Source: Undibacterium piscinae
GTDB lineage: Bacteria > Pseudomonadota > Gammaproteobacteria > Burkholderiales > Burkholderiaceae_D
Assembly (NCBI GenBank): GCA_003970805.2
Contig: CP051152.1
Location: forward strand, 62,001 to 126,000
Length of the DNA stretch: 64,000 nt
Reading direction: 5' to 3'
The position numbers were made by a program, and so were the translations under genes. The first letter of the stretch is position 1; each line of letters begins with the position of its first letter. Positions 55,596 to 64,000 of the stretch are shown piece by piece. The notes beneath the pieces were generated by a model, which worked only from the letters and a program-made list of their open reading frames with translations, made no database searches and was not told the DNA's origin.

Positions 55596-57470
55596 TTATT
55601 TGCGCTTGGCCACGATGGTTTCGATTTCATCCATGATTTTGTTCATGCGTACAAATACCGCTTGATACGGTGCTGCAGTGGCCATGTCGACTCCGGCGGA
55701 TTTGACCAGTTCATACGGATAAGCCGAGCCGCCCGCTTTGAGGATGTTCAGGTATTTGTCTTTCGCACCTGGTTTTCCCTTGAGGATCTCGTCGGCAAAC
55801 ATGGAGCCGGCGGCGATCGAAGTGGCGTACTGAAATACGTAAAAGCGATTGTAGAAGTGCGGAATGAATGCCCATTCGGTGGCATACAGATCGTCAATTT
55901 TCATCACGCCTTCCTGGTCGCCATGATAGCGTTTCAGGATGTCGCCGTAGATCTTGGTAAGCGCTTCGCCCGTGACGGATTCGCCTTTGTCGACCTTGGC
56001 ATGGACGCTACGTTCAAAGTCAGCGAACATGGCTTGGCGGAAGAAAGTGCCGCGCAGATTTTCTAATGCCGAACCGAGATACAGCAAGCGCTCATCATCC
56101 GACTTCGCAATCTTGAGCATGTGGTCGAGCAGGAATACCTCATTGGTGGTGGAGGCGATTTCAGCGGTAAAGATAGGATAGTCAGCGGTGACAAACGGTT
56201 GGTTTTTGTTGGCCAAATACGAATGCATGGCGTGGCCCCACTCGTGCGCCAGGGTCGAGACCGATTCGTAGTCATCGTTAAAATTCATCAGCAGGTAAGG
56301 ATGAACGTCGTAAGCCGCGCCATTCATGTATGCGCCCGAACGTTTTTTCGGTCTTGGATAAACGTCTATCCAGCGCTCGGTGGTAGCTTTGGTCATCGCC
56401 TTGACGTAGTCGTCGCCCAAAGGTTTGACCGACGCCAGCATTAACTGATTGCCTTCGCTAATGGAAAACTTCAGATCGCTTTTGACCAGTGCCGGATACA
56501 TGTCGTGGTAACCCATGTCCTGTACGCCGAGCATCTTGGCGCGTAGCTTGAAATAGCGATGCAGGGTAGGCAAATTGGCCTGGGTTTGCGCTATCAGGGT
56601 ATCGTAGACGGCGCGTGGCAATTTGTTGCTATCTAGCGCCTGAGTCAGGGAATCAGGGTAGTTCCTGACCTTGGCATAGACCGAGTCTCTCTTGAGCATC
56701 TCATAAAACGTGACGCCATAGCTGCGCTCAAATTCCTTCCATTTGCCCCAGAATGCGTCGAACACCAGTTTGCGGTCCTGGCGGTTGTTCGATGAGCGAT
56801 ACTTGGTATAGGCGGATTGATCAATGACGACTTCCTGACCGTCAGAGAGTTTGACTTTAGGCCAAGGCATATCGGAATTGGACAGGGTCGAGTACACCGC
56901 GCTGGCGGTGTTGGTCGCCATGCCGAAAGTGGCGATCAGTTCTTCGCCTTTCTTATCGAGAGTATGGCTGGCGCTACGTAAAATATCTTCCAGACCATGC
57001 GAGTAAATCGATAGCGTCTTGTCTTTGGCCAGGTAAGCCTTAATTTTTTTCTCTCCGATACCAAGTATCTCAGGCCGGAAGAAGGACGTCGCCTCTTCCA
57101 GTTGGCTACCCAGAATGTCGGAGCGTTGGCTCAGGTCCAGACCGGCGGTGGCGCCGGTATCTTGGTCATGTGTCTGCGAGGCATAACTGGCGATGCGGGC
57201 ATAGCGCTTAAGCATATCGGCATTCAGATCCATGCAGGCTTTGAAGCGCGGCAGGGAATCTCCCAGATGGCCGCTGCAAGCGCTAATTTCTTTTAATTGG
57301 CTCTGGAGTCTGGCGATATCTTTATCCAAGTCGGCGCCGCTAGCATAGAGGTCTTGCAGGTTCCAGCGATACTCTTCGGTGTCACCCGCCTGCGCCAGTT
57401 GTGGCAGGCCCAGTGCCAACGGTAGGCTTAGTGCGGCGGTGAATAGACTGCGAATTACATACTTATGCAT
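55596..57470 (-). CDS. pepF: Exported oligoendopeptidase F-like M3 metallopeptidase
   Basis: 624 aa starting at MHKYVIRSLFTAALSLPLAL, a signal peptide ending AQAGD. The zinc motif is LAHEWGHAMHSYLAN (HExxH with following E in FTAEIASTTNEVFLLDHML). The N-terminal oligo-F domain (residues about 30-250) and the GDTEEYRWNLQDLYASG start of the mature protein are typical. Unlike the cytosolic PepF it is exported, so it may degrade peptides in the periplasm. An earlier in-frame ATG at 57515 would hide the signal peptide. Confidence 0.93.
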   Translation of the reverse strand: MHKYVIRSLFTAALSLPLALGLPQLAQAGDTEEYRWNLQDLYASGADLDKDIARLQSQLKEISACSGHLGDSLPRFKACMDLNADMLKRYARIASYASQTHDQDTGATAGLDLSQRSDILGSQLEEATSFFRPEILGIGEKKIKAYLAKDKTLSIYSHGLEDILRSASHTLDKKGEELIATFGMATNTASAVYSTLSNSDMPWPKVKLSDGQEVVIDQSAYTKYRSSNNRQDRKLVFDAFWGKWKEFERSYGVTFYEMLKRDSVYAKVRNYPDSLTQALDSNKLPRAVYDTLIAQTQANLPTLHRYFKLRAKMLGVQDMGYHDMYPALVKSDLKFSISEGNQLMLASVKPLGDDYVKAMTKATTERWIDVYPRPKKRSGAYMNGAAYDVHPYLLMNFNDDYESVSTLAHEWGHAMHSYLANKNQPFVTADYPIFTAEIASTTNEVFLLDHMLKIAKSDDERLLYLGSALENLRGTFFRQAMFADFERSVHAKVDKGESVTGEALTKIYGDILKRYHGDQEGVMKIDDLYATEWAFIPHFYNRFYVFQYATSIAAGSMFADEILKGKPGAKDKYLNILKAGGSAYPYELVKSAGVDMATAAPYQAVFVRMNKIMDEIETIVAKRK

Positions 57471-57903
57471 GGCATCTCTTCCAATAGGTAAGGTGTAGAT
57501 CAATGTTATTGCCATTCTTTAGTGTTGCTCTGTGATGGCTGATGCTGCGCTTGGATTTTCATTTGCAGCGATCTCGGCGCTGTTTCTGCGTGATTTCTGG
57601 GTGGGCTAAATATTGCCGGCCACGCCAGTACCCGAGACTAGTTGTCATTTTGATTGAAAATGACTCGCCAGTGAAATGTTTTTGGAAATATTTTTCCTTT
57701 TGTTCATTTGTTTCTATCTGGCATTTGCTTTTTGCTGATGTCTTGAAATGCGATAAAGGTTTAAAAGTAAGTGATGAGGGTGCAATCATCTAGGAATTGG
57801 AGACTTAATGCGGAAGGGCGTTTCAATAGATAAATGGCCGGAATGCCCCGCGAATATGGGGTTTCCTGATGTGAATTTTTAAAAATGAATCTGGTGCAGG
57901 CAT
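57471..57903. other. Gap between the peptidase and PhoH genes
   Basis: About 430 bp without a supported gene. It should hold the promoter for the peptidase (minus strand). Short frames on either strand have no family. Confidence 0.45.
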
Positions 57904-57907
57904 AAAA

Positions 57908-57937
57908 AAAACGGTGCCACGTAAGGCACCGTTTTTT
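57908..57937 (-). terminator. Terminator of phoH
   Basis: AAAACGGTGCC and GGCACCGTTTT, 11-bp stem with a 6-base loop, T-run on the minus strand. About 22 bp after the phoH stop. Confidence 0.88.
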
Positions 57938-57958
57938 GCTGCTGGCAAAACGAAAATC

Positions 57959-59800
57959 TTACAGAATTTCGCTAGCGTGATCTGCCAGACGTGAACGCTC
58001 GCCGCGTGCCAGTGTGACGTGGCCGCTATGCGCCCAACCTTTGAAGCGGTCAACCACGTAGGTCAAGCCGCTGGAACCTTCGGTCAGATAAGGCGTATCA
58101 ATCTGCGCGATATTGCCCAGACAGATGATCTTGGTGCCAGGGCCGGCGCGGGTGACCAGAGTCTTGACTTGTTTAGGCGTCAAATTTTGCGCTTCATCGA
58201 TAATCAGGAATTTATTCACGAAGGTGCGGCCACGCATAAAGTTGAGTGATTTGATCTTGATTTTCGAACGTATCAGATCTTGCGTTGCAGCACGTCCCCA
58301 GTCGCCGGCGTCATTATCCGACTTATTCAGCACTTCCAGATTGTCGTCAAACGCGCCCATCCAAGGCGACATTTTTTCCTCTTCAGTGCCCGGCAGGAAA
58401 CCGATATCTTCACCGACCGGCACCGTCACACGGGTGACGATGATTTCATTGTAGGTTTTGGTTTCCAATACCTGTGCCAAGCCAGCGGCGAGTGCCAGCA
58501 AGGTCTTGCCGGTGCCGGCCTGACCGAGCAAGGTGACGAAATCACACTCCGGATCCATCAGTAAATTCAGGGCGAAATTCTGTTCGCGGTTGCGTGAGGT
58601 AACGCCCCAGACACTGTGCTTAGGATGACCGTAGTCGCGCAGGGTTTGCAGTACCGCCGTCTTGCCGTTGATCTGGCGTACCTGACCGTAAAACGAGGCT
58701 TCACCGTTCTTCGGTTCCAGATAGACGAACTGATTTACCAGTAGTGAGGGAATCACCGGGCCGGTGATGCGGTAATAGGTAGTGCTGGTGCCGTTTTTGC
58801 TTTCCTGCCAGGACTCTATGCCCTTGCCATGCTTATTCCAGAAGTCTTCCGGCAATTGCACGATACCGGTGTACAGCAGATCGGAGTCTTCCAGTACATG
58901 ATCATTGAAATAGTCTTCTGCCGGCAAGCCCAGTGCGCGTGCCTTGATGCGCATATTGATGTCTTTCGACACCAGTACGATGGCACGTCCCGGAAATTGT
59001 GATTCCAGCGCGCGTACTACGCCCAGAATCTGGTTATCGGCTTTACCTTGCGGCAGTCCTTCCGGCAGCGTGCCACCTTGCAGCTTGGTCTGGAAAAACA
59101 GGCGGCCTTTGGCATCCTTATTGCCCAGTTTTGACAGTAGGGTGCCTTTTTCGATTTCATGGTGGTCGATGTCACCGACCAGGGCGTCGAGCGAGCGCGA
59201 AATCTGGCGTGCATTGCGCGCCACTTCCGACATACCTTTTTTATGATCGTCAAGCTCTTCCAGCGTGATCATCGGCAGGTAAACATCATGTTCTTCAAAG
59301 CGGAACAAGGATGACGGATCGTGCATCAGTACATTGGTGTCGAGCACAAATAACTTGGTGCCGCCGGTTTTGTCCGCAGCACGACTGGTGACAGATTTGA
59401 CCCTGTGATCATGCGTTTTAGCAGGGGCGCTAAGTACCGCAGGCTTGCCGGAAATTTTTGTTGTTGCCGGCTTGACCGCAGCTACAGACGATACCGGCGT
59501 CAATACCGGCGTCGATACCGGCATTGGTGCCGGCGCTACCGCAGTTGCAGTCTTGGCAGGCTTACTTGCCGCAGTCGGCGTGCTGCGTGGTTTTGCCGTG
59601 CTGGCAATCGCCTTTGGCGTCACTGTTTTTGCCGCTGTTTGTGAGGCTTGAATTACTTCCGTTGCTTTTTGCGCTAATTTTGTAGCCTGACCGACAGCTT
59701 TAGCCGGGCTGGTTTTTACGGTGACGTTTTTTTCTGCTTTTGGGTAGTCCTTGGGGGACAGCAGAGCCGCTGGTTTAGTCGGCATTTTTGGCAGGGGCAT
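57959..59800 (-). CDS. phoH: PhoH-family ATPase with N-terminal PIN domain
   Basis: 613 aa. A low-complexity lysine/alanine/proline N-terminus (about 140 residues) is followed by a PIN RNase domain (LFVLDTNVLMHDPSSLFRF, MITLEELDDHKKG, VSKDINMRIKARAL) and a PhoH ATPase (LLGQAGTGKTLLALAAGLAQ, FLIIDEAQNLTPKQVKTLVT, ICLGNIAQIDTPYLTEGSSG). The family probably couples RNA cleavage to ATP-driven unwinding. Complete. Confidence 0.93.
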   Translation of the reverse strand: MPLPKMPTKPAALLSPKDYPKAEKNVTVKTSPAKAVGQATKLAQKATEVIQASQTAAKTVTPKAIASTAKPRSTPTAASKPAKTATAVAPAPMPVSTPVLTPVSSVAAVKPATTKISGKPAVLSAPAKTHDHRVKSVTSRAADKTGGTKLFVLDTNVLMHDPSSLFRFEEHDVYLPMITLEELDDHKKGMSEVARNARQISRSLDALVGDIDHHEIEKGTLLSKLGNKDAKGRLFFQTKLQGGTLPEGLPQGKADNQILGVVRALESQFPGRAIVLVSKDINMRIKARALGLPAEDYFNDHVLEDSDLLYTGIVQLPEDFWNKHGKGIESWQESKNGTSTTYYRITGPVIPSLLVNQFVYLEPKNGEASFYGQVRQINGKTAVLQTLRDYGHPKHSVWGVTSRNREQNFALNLLMDPECDFVTLLGQAGTGKTLLALAAGLAQVLETKTYNEIIVTRVTVPVGEDIGFLPGTEEEKMSPWMGAFDDNLEVLNKSDNDAGDWGRAATQDLIRSKIKIKSLNFMRGRTFVNKFLIIDEAQNLTPKQVKTLVTRAGPGTKIICLGNIAQIDTPYLTEGSSGLTYVVDRFKGWAHSGHVTLARGERSRLADHASEIL

Positions 59801-59953
59801 CAGAACCTCCTATTAAAAGTGTGAGAGCTTATTTATGCGCAAATCGATGTTGCCGATTTGCGCCGGTTTTGAATTAAAAGCGAAAAAGCCGCTGTGGAAG
59901 ACTTTTGTATCATCTCCATCAACGGCTTCGGCAGGTAAAAATAAGGATTTCAA

Positions 59954-60529
59954 TTATGTTTGTGCACTCACAAATTCCAACACTTCATCGACGTGTCCGG
60001 CAACCTTTACTCCACGCCATTCTTTCACTAATTTGCCGTTGCCGTCAATGATAAATGTACTACGTTCTATGCCGCGTACCTGTTTGCCGTACATGTTCTT
60101 TAATTTCATGACGTTAAACAGTAGACATAGGGTTTCGTCCGGATCTGAGATGAGTTCAAAAGGCAGGTCTAACTTCGCCTTAAATCCTTCATGCGATCGC
60201 AGGCTGTCGCGGCTGATACCAAAAATACAGGTATTGGCAGCCTGAAACTGTGGGTAAAGATCGCGAAAGGCGATACTTTCGGTAGTGCAACCCGGGGTGT
60301 TGTCTTTCGGGTAGAAGTAAAGCACGAGCGTCTTGCCGCTAAAGTGGCTTAATTGAAATGGCGCGCCACCCGTCATGACGGCGGAAAAATCTGGAGCCAG
60401 GCAATTGAGTGCAAATGGGCTATCGGCCAAAGTGATCTCCTGATCTGTTGTTGGTGAATCGAGAAATACTGTTGCGTTCGTATAACTGGTCTTGCGTGTG
60501 CTTAAGTTTTTCTCTGCTGCCGGAATCAT
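59954..60529 (-). CDS. bcp: Peroxiredoxin (Bcp/PrxQ type)
   Basis: 191 aa. Core APDFSAVMTGGAPFQLSHFSG, YFYPKDNTPGCTTESIAFRD (peroxidatic Cys) and FIIDGNGKLVKEWRGVKV. It reduces hydroperoxides. The PrxQ resolving Cys five residues after the first (TPGCTTEAC in many members) is replaced, giving ESIAF, so it is a 1-Cys-type variant. The first ~35 residues are extra compared with E. coli Bcp, so the start may be internal. It stands between phoH and arnD. Confidence 0.88.
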   Translation of the reverse strand: MIPAAEKNLSTRKTSYTNATVFLDSPTTDQEITLADSPFALNCLAPDFSAVMTGGAPFQLSHFSGKTLVLYFYPKDNTPGCTTESIAFRDLYPQFQAANTCIFGISRDSLRSHEGFKAKLDLPFELISDPDETLCLLFNVMKLKNMYGKQVRGIERSTFIIDGNGKLVKEWRGVKVAGHVDEVLEFVSAQT

Positions 60530-60602
60530 GGTGCGAGATTCTTGCCATGCATGAGCTTAGGCATGGTCTGCCATCAGCATTGAACACGGCAAGCCTGATC
60601 AA

Positions 60603-61545
60603 TCAGGTATGCAGTGCAACCAATTCTCCTGAACGACCCGGCAATTCAGCCCAGGTCAAAGGATGTTCGGGTAGCGCTTGCGCCTCAATACTGGCGTAAT
60701 AATCGGCCATAGAGATGCATTGATAACCCTGCTCTTGCCACCCGGTCAGCAACTGATCGAATATGGGGGCAAGTTTTTGTCCTTCAAGTTCGGCATGCAG
60801 GGTAAATACATGATTTCTTGGTTCAGCCGTTAAATTGAGTATGCTAGCGGCAATATTTGACTCGTTGATGACGACCCCGTCAATTTCGCGGCCCAGTAAC
60901 TCATCGAGCGTTGGCAGCGTAGTCGGCATTTGTATGCAAGATGAGGTCTCACCGTCGATTTGCAGGCGATACGGACCGGCGCCGGGATTATGTAGCGAAC
61001 CGTTCTCATTGAGCATGGCGCGACCATCTGACGCGTATTTCATGCCAAAGCTGGCTAGCTGGGTGAACGCGTGCGCATTCATTTGCCAGCCGGCTGCCCC
61101 ATGGGTTTTGGGAACAGTGCCAAAAATTTCCTGAAAGCGTGAAAATGCCTGCTGCATTTGCCGTTGGGTCCAGCTTGCCCCGCGTTTTCTGACGTTATCT
61201 TGCCAGACCACATGATCCCATGTATGGATGCCGCATTCGAAGCCGGCCCTGCGCACTGCACGCATTTCCTCTACGCAGTCCTTACCGATATCGGGCGCCG
61301 GCAAAAAAAACGCCGTACATCAGCGTTTTAATGCCGTAGTGCTCGACTACTGAAGTGCGCGATACTTTCTGGAAAAAGCCAGGCCGGAAGGCGCGCCGCA
61401 ATGCCCATCCGGTATGATCTTTGCCCAGCGAAAATAAGAACGTGGCACCAGCGTGATGGTGCTTTAGGATGCGTACCAGGTTAGGTACGCCTTCGCGGGT
61501 GCCACGGTAAGTGTCAACATCAATTTTTAAAACAATAGTAGGCAT
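60603..61545 (-). pseudogene. arnD: ArnD deformylase, frame broken at an A8 tract
   Basis: Two frames form one protein of about 313 aa: MPTIVLKIDVDTYRGTREGV (metal-binding DVDT), then the break, then GIHTWDHVVWQDNVR (HTWDH) and SFGMKYASDGRA. This is 4-deoxy-4-formamido-L-arabinose-phosphoundecaprenol deformylase, which makes Und-P-L-Ara4N for lipid A. The break is at 61303-61310, an A8 run. One base fewer gives YGVFLPAPDIGKDC, which agrees with the family. It is downstream of arnA-C and arnC. Confidence 0.85.
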
Positions 61546-61556
61546 GCAGTCCTGAC

Positions 61557-62601
61557 TTAATCCATGAGGGCGCGAGCTTCGGCTACCTGACCGCGGTAGG
61601 CGTCGAAAATATTGCGCATGCTGTCTTCCATTGTCGTGACCGGAGCCCAGCCCAGATCTTCACAGGTATTGGTGATTTTCGGTACGCGATTTTGTACGTC
61701 CTGATAGCCGGCACCGTAGTAAGCGCCGGAAGTCGTTTCTATCAATTCGACTTTCTTGGCCGATTCCGCATATTCCGGATACTCTGCCGCCAGAGTCAGC
61801 ATCATGTGTGCCAAATCGCGGATAGAGTGATTGTTGACCGGATTGCCGATGTTGTAGATCTTGCCGCTGGCCACGCCGTTTTTATTGTCGATGATGCGCA
61901 TCAAGGCATCAATACCGTCATCGATGTAAGTGAAAGCGCGTTTTTTTTTGTGCGCCGCCATCGACCAGGGAGATATTTTCACCGCGCACGATATGGCCGA
62001 AGAACTGAGTCACTACGCGTGAGCTACCTTCTTTTGGCGTATGGATGGAATCCAAGCCGGCACCGATCCAGTTAAATGGACGGAACAGGGTGAAATTCAA
62101 GCCTTCCATGCCGTAGCCCCAGATAACCCTGTCCATCAATTGCTTGGCGCAGGAGTAAATCCAGCGTGGCTTGTTGATAGGGCCGCAAATGAGTTCAGAT
62201 TGTTCAGGATCAAATTCTTCGTCATGGCACATGCCATACACTTCGGAAGTCGAAGGGAATACCAGATGCTTGCCGTATTTGGCGGCGGAACGGACGATAG
62301 GCAGATTGGCTTCAAAATCGAGCTCAAACACGCGCAAAGGCTGTTTCACATAAGTTGATGGCGTAGCGATGGCGACCAAAGGCAGGATGACATCACATTT
62401 CTTGACGTGATACTCAACCCATTCCTTATTGATGGTGATGTCACCTTCGAAGAAATGCATGCGCTCATGGCTGAGCAAGTCTCCGAGGCGGTCGGTTTGC
62501 ATGTCCATACCATAGACGTGCCAGTCTGTAGTTTCCAGAATGCGCTTGGACAGATGGTGACCGATAAAACCGTTCACGCCGAGAATAAGGACTTTTTTCA
62601 T
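61557..62601 (-). pseudogene. arnA: ArnA-type UDP-4-keto-pentose/UDP-glucuronate decarboxylase, frame broken at a T9 tract
   Basis: [20 protein letters not shown] (Rossmann GxxGxxG), [26 protein letters not shown] (YxxxK), [15 protein letters not shown], and after the break [15 protein letters not shown] and NIGNPVNNHSI form the C-terminal dehydrogenase half of ArnA. The break lies at 61941-61949, an A9 run on the coding strand; with A8 the frame reads [12 protein letters not shown]. It forms UDP-Ara4O from UDP-glucuronate. In E. coli it is fused to the formyltransferase; here they are separate genes. Confidence 0.86.
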
Positions 62602-62647
62602 GATAATTTCTTTATTTAAAAATGCTGTTGCTGAGCTAATCAGCGAA

Positions 62648-63571
62648 TTATTGGGCGGCCAGTTGTTGCTGTAGGCTGGAGGCTGAAACCACTTTGCCAT
62701 TCATTAATAGTTCAATTATATGGAGAGCACGACCATCGCCACACCCGCCGAATATGACATTATCCACTACAGACAAGCCTTGCGGCAAATTTGCCGTGTT
62801 ATTCGATGTGAGCTTAGTCACTAAACGTGCTTTTCCGATAACGTAAGTGTTGCCGGCCATTTCGGTAAAAGCGCCCGGATAAGGCGGGGCGACTGCCCTA
62901 TGCAGGTTATACACTTGCTGCGCCGGTAGGCTCCAGTCTATGCGCCCGTCTTCCGGTTTGCGTCCGCCAAAATAGCTGCCTTTGCTCAAATCATTGGCTA
63001 ATACTTTTGCGCTACCATCGAGCACAGACGGTAAGGCAAACCATAAGATTTGTTCGGCAGCCACCGTCAGTTTGCCAAATACCTCAAAAGCGGTATCGTC
63101 AGGCAGGATAGGTACCGCGGTTTGCGCGATGATGCCGCCGGCATCCGGCTTGGCTGCCATTTCATGCAGTGTGGCACCGGTTTCGGTTTCGCCATGCAAT
63201 ACCGCCCAATTCACCGGGACCCGGCCGCGATACTTTGGTAGCAAGGAGCCATGCAGATTGTAGGCACCGCGCTTGGCCAGCTCCAGCAGGGCGGTTGGCA
63301 ACATGTGGCGATAGTAAAAACTGAAAATGTAATCAGGGGCAATTTGTTTGATGCGTTCCATCAATTCTGGCGCAGCCGGGTCTGATGGGGTGATGGTCTC
63401 GATGCCATGTTCCTTGCACAGATCGACGACTGACTCAAACCAGATGGTTTCTGCCGGGTTGTCTTCATGCGTCACTACTAGGGCAATCTGTACGCCACGC
63501 GCCAATAATGTCTTGATGCAGCGTACGCCTACGCTATGGTAGGCAAATACGACGGCTGTGTGTCGGCTCAT
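62648..63571 (-). CDS. arnA: UDP-Ara4N formyltransferase (separate ArnA N-terminal domain)
   Basis: 307 aa from the ATG opening [20 protein letters not shown]. The N10-formyl-THF formyltransferase motif [20 protein letters not shown] with Asn/His, and the C-terminal FMT-like domain ([20 protein letters not shown]). It formylates UDP-L-Ara4N. In E. coli this is the first half of ArnA. Complete and not frame broken. Its start overlaps the end of arnC, implying translational coupling. Confidence 0.92.
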   Translation of the reverse strand: MSRHTAVVFAYHSVGVRCIKTLLARGVQIALVVTHEDNPAETIWFESVVDLCKEHGIETITPSDPAAPELMERIKQIAPDYIFSFYYRHMLPTALLELAKRGAYNLHGSLLPKYRGRVPVNWAVLHGETETGATLHEMAAKPDAGGIIAQTAVPILPDDTAFEVFGKLTVAAEQILWFALPSVLDGSAKVLANDLSKGSYFGGRKPEDGRIDWSLPAQQVYNLHRAVAPPYPGAFTEMAGNTYVIGKARLVTKLTSNNTANLPQGLSVVDNVIFGGCGDGRALHIIELLMNGKVVSASSLQQQLAAQ

Positions 63572-63572
63572 C

Positions 63573-64000
63573 TCAGTTGCTTTCCGTGTGTTCAAGTATG
63601 GTTTGCACCACATAGCGCGGACGTCCGCGCACTTGCTGGTAGATCCGGCCTACATATTCACCTAGCAAGCCGATGCCAAACAGGATCACCGCCATCAGGA
63701 AGAAGGCAATCGCAAACAGGGTGAACAGACCTTCGGCCTCTGCACCCAGAATGAATCGGCGTATCAGCAATAAGACAACCAAGGCTCCGGATGCGGCCGA
63801 CAAAACCATACCCATCATGGAAAAAAGTTGCAGCGGCACGATAGAAAAGCCGGTCATCAGGTCAAAATTCAAGCGTATCAGGCTGTAAAACGAGTATTTT
63901 GATTCGCCGGCGGCACGTTCCTCGTGTTCGACGATGATTTCGGTGGGCTTGCGGGCGAAGGTGTAGGCCAGTGCCGGCACATAAGTGCTCACTTCCTGAC
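63573..64000 (-). CDS. arnC: Und-P-4-formamido-L-arabinose transferase ArnC (C-terminal part)
   Basis: The visible C-terminal 140 or so residues begin beyond the window edge. FARKPTEIIVEHEERAAGES is the end of the GT2 catalytic domain. Two membrane helices follow (FSMMGMVLSAASGALVVLLL and LFAIAFFLMAVILFGIGLLG) and then EYVGRIYQQVRGRPRYVV, the ending typical of ArnC/GtrB polyprenyl-phosphate glycosyltransferases. It transfers the sugar to undecaprenyl phosphate. It overlaps the downstream formyltransferase start. Confidence 0.88.
   Translation of the reverse strand, partial: QEVSTYVPALAYTFARKPTEIIVEHEERAAGESKYSFYSLIRLNFDLMTGFSIVPLQLFSMMGMVLSAASGALVVLLLIRRFILGAEAEGLFTLFAIAFFLMAVILFGIGLLGEYVGRIYQQVRGRPRYVVQTILEHTESN

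Overview
This window looks like the chromosome of a betaproteobacterium of the order Burkholderiales, most like Oxalobacteraceae (for example Undibacterium or a relative). That is inferred from the surE-pcm-nlpD-rpoS-rlmD order, the iscR-iscS-iscU order, a TssQ-type lipoprotein beside T6SS regulators, a split ArnA, and protein features. No database search was possible.

Layout. 1-6250: core genes (iscU start, iscS, iscR with a probable IscR operator, an HHH protein, serS, a frame-broken EAL/GGDEF protein). 6337-about 20870: an integrated P4-like satellite at a tRNA-Ser(CGA) gene. It holds a decayed tyrosine integrase, an iteron cluster, a three-gene unknown cargo operon, an alpA gene split at its start by a complete IS66-family element with an 8-bp target duplication, a C4-like antisense RNA, a PriCT_2/Toprim/DUF927 primase-helicase, a retron (two unknown proteins, msr-msd-like RNA, reverse transcriptase) and a second iteron cluster. 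20870-23365: gene-poor DNA with palindromic repeats, a 64-bp inverted repeat and truncated cbiZ and lactonase-like genes, ending at tRNA-Ser(GGA).

23759-29020: murJ with two frame breaks, running into a heavily decayed chemoreceptor with three PAS modules, then a broken HD-GYP gene. 29089-36222: quinone oxidoreductase, surE-pcm-nlpD-rpoS, rlmD and a 3'-truncated beta-CASP nuclease. 36708-50082: truncated ExeM-like nuclease, cold-shock protein, chemoreceptor, LysR regulator, dehalogenase, malate synthase, yggX, argA, hrpA. 50201-54140: T6SS regulatory operon fha-pppA-ppkA-tssQ. 54773-60529: hemerythrin, PepF-like peptidase, PhoH, peroxiredoxin. 60603-64000: arn (L-Ara4N lipid A modification) operon with frame breaks at A8/T9 tracts in two adjacent genes.

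Five otherwise intact-looking genes or loci are broken by indels (six breaks in all), three of them in homopolymers. The window therefore either has assembly indels or real decay; this must be settled before calling them pseudogenes. The best candidates for new biology are the retron with its two uncharacterised partners, the three-gene cargo operon, and the satellite replicon with split iterons.
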